The notes beneath the pieces were generated by a model, which saw only the letters and a program-made list of their open reading frames with translations, had not been told where the DNA came from and did no database searches. A stretch of 64,000 bases of DNA, taken from assembly GCF_027257155.1 (NCBI RefSeq), contig NZ_JAPWDU010000008.1:118949-182948 (forward strand). Reading direction: 5' to 3'. This document shows positions 10,201 through 18,192 of the stretch, piece by piece (position 1 is the first letter of the stretch; the number at the start of each line of letters is the position of its first letter). The DNA comes from Cerasicoccus sp. TK19100. GTDB lineage: Bacteria > Verrucomicrobiota > Verrucomicrobiia > Opitutales > Cerasicoccaceae. The position numbers were made by a program, and so were the translations under genes.

Positions 10201-10741
10201 TCCTATCTTCGGCGTCATCAATGAGCACCTTGGGAACCACGACTACGTCGTCAGGCTTACCATTATTGTCGATATCTTTGCTGACATCGACACTCCCCGA
10301 ACCGACCAACAGAACATCTGTTTTGCTTGTGCTGCGGCCATCCCCATCAACCGGTGTTTGGTATTTACGCGCTGCATCCACTTGCCCCGGGAACCCCGAG
10401 ACCAGGAAGACCGGTGAGTCTGCAGCATTTGGCGAACGCGAATCATAAACAACCGTCCAGTTCCCATTTTCCAGCGGGACCTGATCATCGATAGCCGCCG
10501 CCGCGCTCACACGCTGGTCATCACCTGCGTATTTTTGTAGATTCCCCAACGCCATGTGCAGACCCAGCAGAGCATTTTGCTGCGCCTGCAATTGCTCCTT
10601 GGCATGAACCCCGCTGTTTAATTCAATCCGAACTAAGGTGGTCAGGCTTAGAATCAACATCAGGATAAAAGCCATCAGACTAATGGCCACAATTAACGCG
10701 AATCCTTCAGTCTTCTGTCTTTTCTGTTTTATGTGGGGCAT
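7220..10741 (-). CDS. Verru_Chthon cassette protein A-like large pseudopilin-type protein
   Basis: 1173 residues. After a short basic leader the sequence EGFALIVAISLMAF begins a prepilin-type hydrophobic helix (about residues 13-40). The residue after the probable Gly cleavage site is Phe, and the usual Glu at +5 is absent, as in GspK-type minor pseudopilins. The next 1100 residues are a large extracytoplasmic region with repeated LPEPEAPSTD-, SGYSSGLF- and VDVIWDPVVTLWNPYN-type stretches typical of the Verru_Chthon A family. The N-terminal QQNALLGLHMALGNLQKYAG segment is diagnostic. In other genomes this protein sits with cassette proteins B, C and D; none is seen here. It lies between glycosidases and overlaps the putative lipoprotein gene downstream. 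Function is undetermined; export or surface assembly through a type II-like machine is the family guess. Confidence 0.8.
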   Translation of the reverse strand: MPHIKQKRQKTEGFALIVAISLMAFILMLILSLTTLVRIELNSGVHAKEQLQAQQNALLGLHMALGNLQKYAGDDQRVSAAAAIDDQVPLENGNWTVVYDSRSPNAADSPVFLVSGFPGQVDAARKYQTPVDGDGRSTSKTDVLLVGSGSVDVSKDIDNNGKPDDVVVVPKVLIDDAEDRTVGRYAWWVGDEGIKARINLPEPEAPSTDTPAKWQAMAAGQVADLRMIDGMQDIPVNDSRLPFVSELSDLALLDSNVANVSPGYFHSLTGYSSGLFTNVRDGGFKKDLSLAFEMDDAEFNSSAFFAGQENIPYADHQAAYVFSVEGDDYVVHGPTWHLLRNYYRQYKDLNFSSLGLPSIGSRGYLPLPTNYSSDKSTSSLLNLGYSYTEDPLGKDTEEAVIGTPLLRATDAALSPIVTNVQYLYSIRVRPVDSALDVLPAGSDHTHAVDVIWDPVVTLWNPYNVSLEFLGIKVRMATGKYTYPLQFAFHTKDPVEIRGLGTGTDFDKVRLEHLTDSSVSNWFTGQGQSFIIGNGGDVDTLAPGELRVYSLGNSSPVMYSEIDYGNTGSDSGNEHGIEALEGWNYQGGVAIPTGITGKMDQEFSLRIMDLYWMSVSGYLITDWDKRWNSSKSDSSQPRLWSYKFYDKLVPSSWEPQDWVDAPIGGGKFLFADIGTKRPFARFDCYLMPNSDVDALAMPGHVNPRGQTSAFPFPKRRVHTGNASGWKRELEPLSALPGAVAIGPDNHGYWGPDNASGESFVTLYEVPTAPLSSIGQLMHANVGLRGGDAMHPVGNSFASPMIARDSLMGAVEHDRGDNGTFYDVYYPDYSYLLNRELWDGYFFSTLCDQEVDVFDEEKSLEEQLPGLLSGTETLLNPQVRLHTNDGEGLNQIQARLLDNDGKLRADAYDWSAANLMNDGAFNVNSTSVDAWAVVLGGLRDSVIHYLDGPEVTLSTDDEAGAPFGKFTLPNGSSLDAWRGFSRLSDAQIRALAGNIVEQVKARGPFLSLGDFVNRSLATDETGLAGPLQAAIWATELDAEDPVNTHPDFSVESGINTRLDYLDWTNLETSDGNMQKLANGMPGYLTQGDLLLALGSMLTVRSDTFRIRAYGESLDISMNTLAEAWLEVIVQRVPGAVEPSGSDPTQLDYFKPQRPGDGYGRRYKIISLRWLSSDEV

Positions 10742-10803
10742 GACTTTGGGGTATTACACTGGCTCGATTGATCGACCGTAAGCCATTAAATATTCATAAG
10801 CCT

Positions 10804-12915
10804 TTATTGTAAACGTAACTCACACTCAGCCCAATTCACCGCTGGCAGAGTCAGACTCCCATCAGCATTCTGAACGACCTTCACTTCCGTAGGTTCGGGA
10901 TCTCCGACCCATCGAGTGACTTGCATTTGCCATGTGGTATGATCAGCGGGCTGCTTCATATCTCGAAGCGTAACCACATCTGCCAGCTCGCTATGATTGG
11001 CATCCAGCATCGTGCGGCTCATCAACAGATGCTGGCTCTCCCCCAAGGGCTTTCCATCCAGAGCCACGACGACAACTGTCATGAAGCGTCCTTCGCCTCC
11101 CAACTGTAAGCATCTCAAGCCTTCTGGATCAGCCGAATCGATATAGCCTGAAAATATCTCGGTCTGCTGAGCCGACACGCTCAACTGCATCCTTCGCATA
11201 TCCTTAACGATCTCACCAGTGTCCGAGACCAATGGGTTCTTGGGATTCTCATGGAACCAAGGCGACATCGCCTGCGTTTCCGGCTCTGGACCATAGGCTT
11301 TTCGGATAGCATGAATGTTCTGCCATCCCTCCTTCACCTGGTTTTTGCCATGCATCAACCCCTGGTAATCACCGGCAGTAAGCGGATCATCAATCCACAC
11401 GACCACCGGGTCCTCGCTGGGGCGGATCAAGCCGTTGCGAAAAACATACCCTAGCGAGCGCAAATGGTCCTGCATCATCATGTCACTCATCATCTCACCC
11501 AAATGGGCGTCGCGGTCTGGATTTTTCGACAAGCCATCCGGCCCCATGTTGCGGTCACCATGATTCCATGCAAACCAGACCAGGCCATCCCAATCATGCA
11601 ACAAGCCATAGGATACCATCCCAACGAGGAGCATCGTACGGTAAGGCTTCTGTTGTTGGATATTGTCGCTTCCCTCAGCCTGATTCAGTTCACCGATAAA
11701 GAAGGGTTTCCCATACTGTGCGTTACGCGATACTTTATAAATTCCGTCTTCCAGGCGTTTCGCAATTCTAGGATCTGCATAGCTATGATTCTCAATCCAG
11801 TCGGCGTGCTCAAAATGCATTTCACCAACATTATCACCACGCCAAAGATTCGAGTAGGTAACCGGAACACTCGAGCCTGCCTCAGCGATTGCTGCTTTCA
11901 TTCTAAGAAAATACTCCTCGTCCAGACTGCGCAAGAATCGTGCACGGACATCCTTGAGATTGCCTTTCACCTTATAAATGTCCTCTGGCTCATAGCCCTC
12001 ATCCGCGCAAAAAGCCTCCCATTTTTGAATCATCTTGTTCTGGAAGTATTCTGGAAAACGGTTGCCGCAGATAATGGCATACTCGAGCGAAGACTCGTTC
12101 AGCACTTCCATGGTCAAAACCTGAGGATCTTCCGCATAGGTAAGACCCGTGTATGGATTCTTATGGCGGAGCAAATTCTGGATAAACTCAATCGAGAGCA
12201 GTGCGCTTCGCTCATCGATTACGGGAAGCGCCTTTCGGCTGTCCATTGCCTTCTTCCAATGCCAGTCATTCAATTCCTGCATGGCAGCTGACCACTCGGC
12301 CTCATCTGCAGCATCGGTTTCCCGAATAGAAACATCCCCCGGAAGAAAGTAGCGCGTGAAGTGAGTGGAAAATGCCAAATATATCCCCTTCTCACGAAGC
12401 TTAGCATTCAGGTAGTCAAAACGGTCCAACGCTTCCGAATCAAACTTGCGCGAAGTATCATCGTAGGTCAGCAGAGCACCTGCCTCCATGCCATAAATCC
12501 AATCCTTGCTCCTTCGCAAAACATGGTGCGGCCGTACCAAGTTTATCTCCCGCTCCGCCAACTCGTCGGCGATTGTGTTCGCCTGCTTATGGGTGGGAAA
12601 CAACGCAACGAGATTGAGGCCCCAGAAACGAACAACCTCTCCCTGTGGATTGACAAAATGCCCATCTTCTATCGTCAACGGCTCAATCTCGTTGGAATCG
12701 TGCTCCTGAGCATCCTCAGGTGTCTGCGAAGACTTCGCCACGCTGTGGCTTGGTATCGCCGCACCGGCACCGGTAGCGCTACCGTTCGTGTCCACATTGG
12801 ATGCTGCATGACCAGCCAGTGAACTGACGAGAAGCGCCAAAATGCTCAGAGCAAACACACGGGGATGAAGCTCGGGGTAACGATTTATAATCCCAAAGAA
12901 AACAGAATGGATCAT
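10804..12915 (-). CDS. Secreted clan GH-A glycosidase (GH5-like)
   Basis: The frame can be read from TTG 12933, but ATG 12915 is preferred because GGAGG lies 11 bases upstream and a signal peptide (FALSILALLVSSLAGHA) follows. Residue numbers below count from 12933. An approximately 45-residue low-complexity linker precedes the catalytic domain (about 85-500), which has the GH-A signatures: FWGLNLVALFP near the N-terminus, the acid/base Glu280 in EVLNESS and the nucleophile Glu415 in FFIGELNQAEG. Residues 580-709 form a beta-rich C-terminal domain. The closest general class is cellulase/mannanase-like GH5 or a related family; mannan as substrate is inferred from the nearby GH130 enzyme. It is followed after 62 bases by the Verru_Chthon A gene in the same direction. 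Confidence 0.82.
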   Translation of the reverse strand: MIHSVFFGIINRYPELHPRVFALSILALLVSSLAGHAASNVDTNGSATGAGAAIPSHSVAKSSQTPEDAQEHDSNEIEPLTIEDGHFVNPQGEVVRFWGLNLVALFPTHKQANTIADELAEREINLVRPHHVLRRSKDWIYGMEAGALLTYDDTSRKFDSEALDRFDYLNAKLREKGIYLAFSTHFTRYFLPGDVSIRETDAADEAEWSAAMQELNDWHWKKAMDSRKALPVIDERSALLSIEFIQNLLRHKNPYTGLTYAEDPQVLTMEVLNESSLEYAIICGNRFPEYFQNKMIQKWEAFCADEGYEPEDIYKVKGNLKDVRARFLRSLDEEYFLRMKAAIAEAGSSVPVTYSNLWRGDNVGEMHFEHADWIENHSYADPRIAKRLEDGIYKVSRNAQYGKPFFIGELNQAEGSDNIQQQKPYRTMLLVGMVSYGLLHDWDGLVWFAWNHGDRNMGPDGLSKNPDRDAHLGEMMSDMMMQDHLRSLGYVFRNGLIRPSEDPVVVWIDDPLTAGDYQGLMHGKNQVKEGWQNIHAIRKAYGPEPETQAMSPWFHENPKNPLVSDTGEIVKDMRRMQLSVSAQQTEIFSGYIDSADPEGLRCLQLGGEGRFMTVVVVALDGKPLGESQHLLMSRTMLDANHSELADVVTLRDMKQPADHTTWQMQVTRWVGDPEPTEVKVVQNADGSLTLPAVNWAECELRLQ

Positions 12916-13159
12916 CAACTGATAGTCCTCCAAAATTGTTGCCGCGTCAACACATATGTTTTGTAAAAATACATTTATGAAGCATAACCCCCTAAATCAC
13001 TGTCCATTTTACCCAATATAGAACATATAATAGGCAAAAATCGAGCCTAACTGACCATATACAGCTCGGCGCTGCGGTAAATGCGCCATTTCCATCTTGC
13101 AATTTGATCTTTTTAGAAACAAATACTTGGATTTAACATAAACAACCACCCTAATTCAT

Positions 13160-13648
13160 ATGAAAAACGTAGTTCTTACCGTAATCTCCTTGCTAGCAAG
13201 CTTGAGCATCGCCACTGCGAACGTGCACCAATCAGCTTCGGGATCCCAAGCTTACAGTGGCAGCAACAATGCAGTGACCGCAGAAAAGATGGAAACCGAA
13301 TCCTTTGACGGCAACACATGCGCGCGCGTCACAGCTAGCATGCCACGCTGGGGCTACGTCACCTACTGGATGGGCATTCCAACGCCAGCGGGCACTTCAA
13401 TCATTAAGTTCCGCCTCTACAATAGCGGTGAGGAAACCACAACCTACTCGGTCTACCTGGATAGTAATGGCAAGCATGAGCCCTTGGGAGAACTGACAAT
13501 TCCAGCAGACACCCCAGCCAACAGTTTCGTAGACGTCGAACTTTCCGTATACTCGGATACCAAGTGGAGCGGAATCACCCTTAAGCGCACCGGTGAATCC
13601 AATGGCCCAAGCCCATGGATCCAGAAGGTGAGCGTGATCCTCGACTGA
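13160..13648 (+). CDS. Small secreted beta-rich protein, unknown function
   Basis: 162 residues with a clear signal peptide (MKNVVLTVISLLASLSIATA). The mature part of about 140 residues is predicted by eye to be a beta-sandwich: alternating hydrophobic strands with YVTYWMGIP, IIKFRLYNSGEETTTYSVYL and TKWSGITLKRTGE. Its size and pattern resemble a free-standing carbohydrate-binding module, but I cannot assign a family. It stands alone between a divergent GH-A glycosidase gene and a strong terminator, so it is probably highly expressed as a single-gene unit. Confidence 0.75.
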   Translation: MKNVVLTVISLLASLSIATANVHQSASGSQAYSGSNNAVTAEKMETESFDGNTCARVTASMPRWGYVTYWMGIPTPAGTSIIKFRLYNSGEETTTYSVYLDSNGKHEPLGELTIPADTPANSFVDVELSVYSDTKWSGITLKRTGESNGPSPWIQKVSVILD

Positions 13649-13671
13649 GCAAACCAAGCTTGCACTTTTAC

Positions 13672-13698
13672 AAAGCGACGCATCTGCGTCGCTTTTTT
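13672..13698 (+). terminator. Rho-independent terminator after the small secreted protein
   Basis: Ten-base-pair perfect stem AAAGCGACGC / GCGTCGCTTT with loop ATCT, ending in six T residues, 23 bases after the stop codon. Confidence 0.92.
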
Positions 13699-13837
13699 GT
13701 ACCTCACCGAACGGTCCTCCAACGAGGTTCACATCTAACTCGCGTTGATATCTGCGCCAGCCGAATAATGCCCGCAGCAAGCCGTGCCTACTGGAAAACG
13801 ATTCCAAGCGGCTTCCAACTTTCCGTCAGAACACCCA

Positions 13838-15796
13838 TTAACAGAGGGTCATTTTAAACCGAAAAACGGCGTCATCTTCATACCACATGGGAAAATTCGT
13901 GCCCCATTTATTGTTGTAGAGATTATACGAAATGACACCAGCATTACTCGGTATCCTCTGACTAAAATCCAACAAGCTGGCACCACCCGGGGCTATCAAA
14001 GTCGCATCGTATGCCGAAAGCAAAACACGCCCCGCACGGACATCACGCTCAACCGCATGAAGATTGCGATTTCCACACGGGACTACATCCGCCGGATCAA
14101 TCCACGAACCCAGTTTATTGAACCTCCACGAATCACCGTCCAGCAGAACGGGCTCAAAGTCGTACCAATAGGCCTCGGGCATCCGACTAGCCTGCTTTTC
14201 CTGCCACTCAAGACGAATGAAAAGCTCAGCGCCATCGGCCTTCAGTTCAACCCAGACAACGCCGGCACCCAGGCTTTTTAAGGATGCATCAGGCAACTGC
14301 AGTCGCAGACGAGCACGGCATCCGTCCTCATTCAGCTCCAGATTCGCCAACCTAGCAACATGCACCGCCGACTTAGCAACCGCGGTTAGCCCCGGCTTTG
14401 CAAAGTCTCTCCAATTCCAGTCTGCCTTGCCGCGAATATACTGATCATAATAGCGATCATAATCAGCCTTCGAGAATGTCTGGTGCCGAAAAACTCCCAG
14501 CTGTTTCGTGGGCGAAGCCAGCGAATACTCAACACGGGGATGCCTTAAACTAACGATACCACCGGTCGTCTCATCTAGCTTTAATTCAAACTGATCAAGT
14601 TTGAACGAAGACGCCGGATCACCCTCAACCCAGCCACGACTGCGACCAACACTGGGCTTCAACTGCTCAAATGATTCAAGTGCCGTCACCTTTAACGATT
14701 CAGGCAGCTTAGTCAGCGCAGCGTTAATATACCCTCGCTGCTCGTCCCAAGACTTTTCCAATTTTAAAAAGTTCGCTTCAGTGCGAGCTCGGGAAAATGC
14801 CAACGGCCCGTAACGACGCCAATCGCGCAAGTGCGTCTTTAAGTCCATCCCCCAAGTATGCTCTGCAATTAGAAGGAGTTGCTCACCAAATGATAAATCG
14901 ACGTCGCCCGCCTCTTCGAGTTTGCCATTAGCAATCCAATCCTCCCTCAATCGGCAAAGCGTGTGGAATTGCGCAACCTTCATCGGGTCAGTTCCCACGC
15001 CATGTATCCAAGTGTCGCCGATCTCTGACTCCACAACCGGATATTGGTCCCGGCCCTCCCAAATCGCTGGCTCGATGACATCCAGCCCTCCCGGCGTGAT
15101 CACGGCATTCGGGAAACGTTCCCCTAATCGTGCATAAACCAACTCAATCTCTTTCGGATTCTGTGGCCCTAAATTATCTCCAGTCAGATTAACTGAAAGC
15201 GCCTTCCCACCGGGATAAAATGAAACGCCACCGTAATTTTCTTCGTAAGAAACCACAACCTCTGCTCCATCCTTACGCCAAAGGAAAGTAGAAGGCACTT
15301 GCGGCAATGCTGAAGCGGGGTTCACCCCCAAGTGCAAAAAGCGAATACCAGCCTCGGCCAACAAGGGAACGATACCGATAGTATGCCCGGGTACATCTGT
15401 CATTTTCGCCCCCCGAGTCACACGCCCAAAGCGACGATCCAAAGCCTCAGAAAACTTCAATCCGAGCCGACACAACGATGCCGGCATCAGCTCGCAATGC
15501 GGAGTGAACGGTAAGGCATGCCAGTAAAAATCACCTGCTGCAATGGCCTCCTCCATCCGCTGGCGACCTTGCGCATTCGCATGCTCCAAATAGTGGTAAG
15601 CCAGCCAGGAACCGGTCGTCCAAACAAACCGATGCGAAGTCCCGCGAGTCTTCTCTGCCAGGGACAGCGAGGACGGAATAAAATCCTCCATGTAGCGCCT
15701 CAAAACAGACCTGGAGAAATCGGTAAAACCGATATCCAAATGCGTCTTAAAGACCAATCCAACTTCGGACACTTCCGTATTCACGCTGTCAGCCAT
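13838..15796 (-). CDS. DUF5054 family protein, GH38 alpha-mannosidase-like
   Basis: About 652 residues from ATG 15796; an upstream TTG frame exists but starts less plausibly. The first residues, VFKTHLDIGFTD, match the HxD metal-binding start of GH38-like enzymes. TDVPGHTIGIVPLLAEAGIRFLHLG carries the Asp expected to act as nucleophile, and LLIAEHTWGMD supplies another metal-ligand His. No signal peptide is seen, so it should act in the cytoplasm. DUF5054 proteins are structurally related to alpha-mannosidases, but no substrate has been proven to my knowledge. It is read divergently from the 369-residue unknown protein at 16083, with which it may share regulation. Its C-terminal half is beta-rich, as in GH38. 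Confidence 0.8.
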   Translation of the reverse strand: MADSVNTEVSEVGLVFKTHLDIGFTDFSRSVLRRYMEDFIPSSLSLAEKTRGTSHRFVWTTGSWLAYHYLEHANAQGRQRMEEAIAAGDFYWHALPFTPHCELMPASLCRLGLKFSEALDRRFGRVTRGAKMTDVPGHTIGIVPLLAEAGIRFLHLGVNPASALPQVPSTFLWRKDGAEVVVSYEENYGGVSFYPGGKALSVNLTGDNLGPQNPKEIELVYARLGERFPNAVITPGGLDVIEPAIWEGRDQYPVVESEIGDTWIHGVGTDPMKVAQFHTLCRLREDWIANGKLEEAGDVDLSFGEQLLLIAEHTWGMDLKTHLRDWRRYGPLAFSRARTEANFLKLEKSWDEQRGYINAALTKLPESLKVTALESFEQLKPSVGRSRGWVEGDPASSFKLDQFELKLDETTGGIVSLRHPRVEYSLASPTKQLGVFRHQTFSKADYDRYYDQYIRGKADWNWRDFAKPGLTAVAKSAVHVARLANLELNEDGCRARLRLQLPDASLKSLGAGVVWVELKADGAELFIRLEWQEKQASRMPEAYWYDFEPVLLDGDSWRFNKLGSWIDPADVVPCGNRNLHAVERDVRAGRVLLSAYDATLIAPGGASLLDFSQRIPSNAGVISYNLYNNKWGTNFPMWYEDDAVFRFKMTLC

Positions 15797-16082
15797 GATA
15801 TCATTCAAAATCAAGTATTTTTCACAAACCGAGTAGCTGGCAATCAACTGTCCACAGCATAGACTGAAGATAGAATCGAAAATGTTTCAATAGGCCAGCG
15901 AAGTCGCATCCCCCTTTAGAATCGCATGCCGTTTAATCAGTCAACCTATTTGTTATTTTTAAGAACATATCTACAAATACACCGATCTTCGGTCGCCACG
16001 TAGGCTTACCAAAGACAAGAAAAACCATGAGCATTCTTCAAGCATTGACACGATTTGTTCTTTTTGAAAACATTACATCCTG

Positions 16083-17192
16083 ATGCCTACCCGCAATCCA
16101 ATGGACACACATCCCGAATTACCGTTACCAGTTTTTTCAACAGACAGCTACTGGAACCAACCCATACCAGCAAACGCGAAAGCAGACAACTTCAGCAACC
16201 ACTGGGTTAAATTGCTCAGCGAAGTCCGACCGGGCATGGGAATGCACATCAACCTGGAGAATTGGACCATCCCCGTCTTTAAAGCAGACAACACCACGCC
16301 GCGCCACAAACTAAAGCCCAAGCTGCTGCGATGCCATCTCTCGCAAGGACACGTCAAAGCCAGTGAGCGAAAACTCAACGGCACCCACCCACTTGGCCTC
16401 CATCATTCCGTGCGGGACATCGAGATCCCGATTCCAGATCATGCCGCTCCAGATGCCCAGCAAGACGCACACATGTCGATAGTCGACACCGACAATGGTC
16501 GCGTCTACGACCTATGGCAATGCCGCCGGGAAGCAGACGGCAGCTGGCACACCAATTCAGCAATTGCTTACGAGCTAGGCGGATCCGGAGTCTTCACACA
16601 AAATGACTTGGAAGGCATTGAGAACGACGAGAGCGTTCACTTTTACGGTCCCTGTCGAGCAAGTGGAGTTCCGCTACTCGCAGGCCTGATTCTCCAAGAG
16701 GAAATCACACGTGGGCACATCGCCCACAAGCTCGCCTTTGCGTGCCAAGTGCCAGCGCTACAAAGACACGTCTCGCCACCGGTTTGCTGGACCGACGGTT
16801 GGCACCCATCAGGCCTCCCGCAAGGATGCACACTGCAACTCAACCCAGATCTGGACTTGGACCAATTCAGTCTTTCAGCGGCCGCGCGAGTGGTTGCACG
16901 TGCACTGCAGGAATATGGCGCAATCCTGGTTGACTATGCGGATTCTGTAACTCTCTCAGGTGAGTTGCTCTCACCTCACACTGGGATGTCTTGGTCGCAG
17001 TTACTAGATGAAGAAGCGCTATCAAGTATCGGCTTCGAGAATTACCGCGTCATCGAAACCGGCCCAACTTGCAACATGGGCAGCCATCCAGTCTACCATC
17101 AGGGCATATCCAAGCGTTATTACGACTACATCGAGAACCAAGGCGCAGAAGAACTCGTCGACCATGAGCCTTGGCGAAAAGCTTTACCATAA
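16083..17192 (+). CDS. Conserved protein of unknown function in a carbohydrate locus
   Basis: 369 residues without a visible signal peptide. Features include a start with FSTDSYWNQPIP, HLSQGHVKASERKLNGTHPLG, DAHMSIVDTDNGRVYDLWQC, AYELGGSGV, GVPLLAGLILQEEITRGHIAHKLAF, and a C-terminal YGAILVDYADSVTLSGE. I recall similar secreted actinobacterial proteins with the order 'DAHM..VD', 'YDFWQ', 'GLLAGIIRPEEL..GHIDHAL', 'ALARYGMYVGDT', but not a proven function. The conserved His, Asp and Trp positions could form an active site; that is inference. It is divergent from the GH38-like gene and closes the accessory carbohydrate region. ATG 16083 is the first in frame; ATG 16101 is also possible. Confidence 0.75.
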   Translation: MPTRNPMDTHPELPLPVFSTDSYWNQPIPANAKADNFSNHWVKLLSEVRPGMGMHINLENWTIPVFKADNTTPRHKLKPKLLRCHLSQGHVKASERKLNGTHPLGLHHSVRDIEIPIPDHAAPDAQQDAHMSIVDTDNGRVYDLWQCRREADGSWHTNSAIAYELGGSGVFTQNDLEGIENDESVHFYGPCRASGVPLLAGLILQEEITRGHIAHKLAFACQVPALQRHVSPPVCWTDGWHPSGLPQGCTLQLNPDLDLDQFSLSAAARVVARALQEYGAILVDYADSVTLSGELLSPHTGMSWSQLLDEEALSSIGFENYRVIETGPTCNMGSHPVYHQGISKRYYDYIENQGAEELVDHEPWRKALP

Positions 17193-17527
17193 ATAGGCCG
17201 CGCAAACTTCCAATCATCCAACTACCCTTAATTCCAATGACTCCTTGTTCATGTCCCAAAAAATCCGGGGCACCCATCGGGGTCGTTTGAGTAGAAAACG
17301 CCCCACCCCTGATCTCCAACTCAGATATAGCAGCAGGAAGCTCACCGTTGATTGAGCAGAAATCACCATAGATACAACTGACTGGGCGCATTGCCGGAGC
17401 CAGCGGCCCAGCAAACTCGGTGATTAAGAGACAGCATATACGCTGCAATATATTTAAAATCTTCCCTGGCTAATCTCACAATAAGAGCACCAGGCCAGGA
17501 AAACAGCACCTCGCGTCATTAGGGGAG
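17193..17527. other. Gene-free interval at the end of the carbohydrate region
   Basis: About 335 bases. A minus-strand frame of 132 codons (17050-17448) overlaps the end of the previous gene and shows a fragment IRGGAFSTQTTPMGAPDFLG that could be a decayed coding remnant, but I do not recognise it. No RNA gene, terminator hairpin or repeat was found. Confidence 0.4.
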
Positions 17528-17947
17528 ATGGCGCGAGGTGAACTTTTTTTGTTTCACACTTCGATAGGCATATACACCGATAATAAGCTGCAAAAACTGA
17601 ATGGCACTCCCGAACTCGACAAATGCATCAGAAAATTGTTTGACCCAATAAATTTTATTGGCCGGATAGAAGATCTGGATAGCTTTATTGATAATTTCAA
17701 TCAATACCTAGCATTTGACAAATGGCGCGTCAGAAGGAACAACGAAAAAATTGAATTCGAGAAACTTGATGATGTTAAAATTGAAAAATGTAGCGCTCAA
17801 CAAGAAGCAGACGAAGAACAATTCCTGAATCAAGAATTCAAGGCGATCTCGATCGATGCCTTACATCTTGATCCAGCAATTTCAGATACAATCAAAAGCA
17901 GACTCGAAGAAATTAGAATATGTCTGACCAATATTCCCACCCCTTAA
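17528..17947 (+). CDS. A/T-rich orphan protein, possibly the remnant of a longer gene
   Basis: 139 residues starting at ATG 17528, six bases after a GGGGAG sequence that could act as ribosome binding site. It is charged and helical with LFDPINFIGRIEDLDSFIDNFNQYL and lacks membrane segments. This central stretch resembles C-terminal parts of proteins found in phage-defence islands, but I cannot name a family. Codons are visibly A/T-rich compared with both flanks, and the gene lies just beyond the 3' end of a tRNA-Ser gene, a common integration point. The simplest reading is a small acquired gene or a 3' fragment of a lost one. Confidence 0.55.
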   Translation: MARGELFLFHTSIGIYTDNKLQKLNGTPELDKCIRKLFDPINFIGRIEDLDSFIDNFNQYLAFDKWRVRRNNEKIEFEKLDDVKIEKCSAQQEADEEQFLNQEFKAISIDALHLDPAISDTIKSRLEEIRICLTNIPTP

Positions 17948-18058
17948 GTGGACTCTGGTCTTTGTTTGCCAACGCTTTCCGACTCTTGCCGTGTGCCGCG
18001 CGAACGCGAGCCCGTTTTGATAGGAATTTGGTAGGAATTCCGTAAGTCGTTGATGTAG

Positions 18059-18148
18059 TGGCGGAGAGGGCGGGATTCGAACCCGCGGAAGCGTTTCCGC
18101 TTCGCATCTTTAGCAAAGATGTGCTTTCGGCCACTCAGCCACCTCTCC
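18059..18148 (-). tRNA. tRNA-Ser(GCU)
   Basis: On the minus strand the gene begins GGAGAGG and ends CCTCTCCGCCA, forming a seven-pair acceptor stem with encoded CCA. The anticodon arm is CATCT-TTGCTAA-AGATG, giving anticodon GCU for serine. The long extra arm typical of class II tRNAs (GCGGAAACGC region) is present. The 3' end points to the A/T-rich orphan gene. Confidence 0.96.
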
Positions 18149-18192
18149 ATCGCCAAAGAAAGGATGAAAAACACAGTGCTCTGACAAAACTG

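Noticed and set aside
11464..12291. 275-codon open frame antisense to the GH-A glycosidase
   Set aside because: The sense frame holds both catalytic Glu residues and a signal peptide.
17193..18058. Attachment-site repeat of the tRNA-Ser 3' end
   Set aside because: No stretch matching CGAATCCCGCCCTCTCCGCC was found on the far side of the orphan gene.
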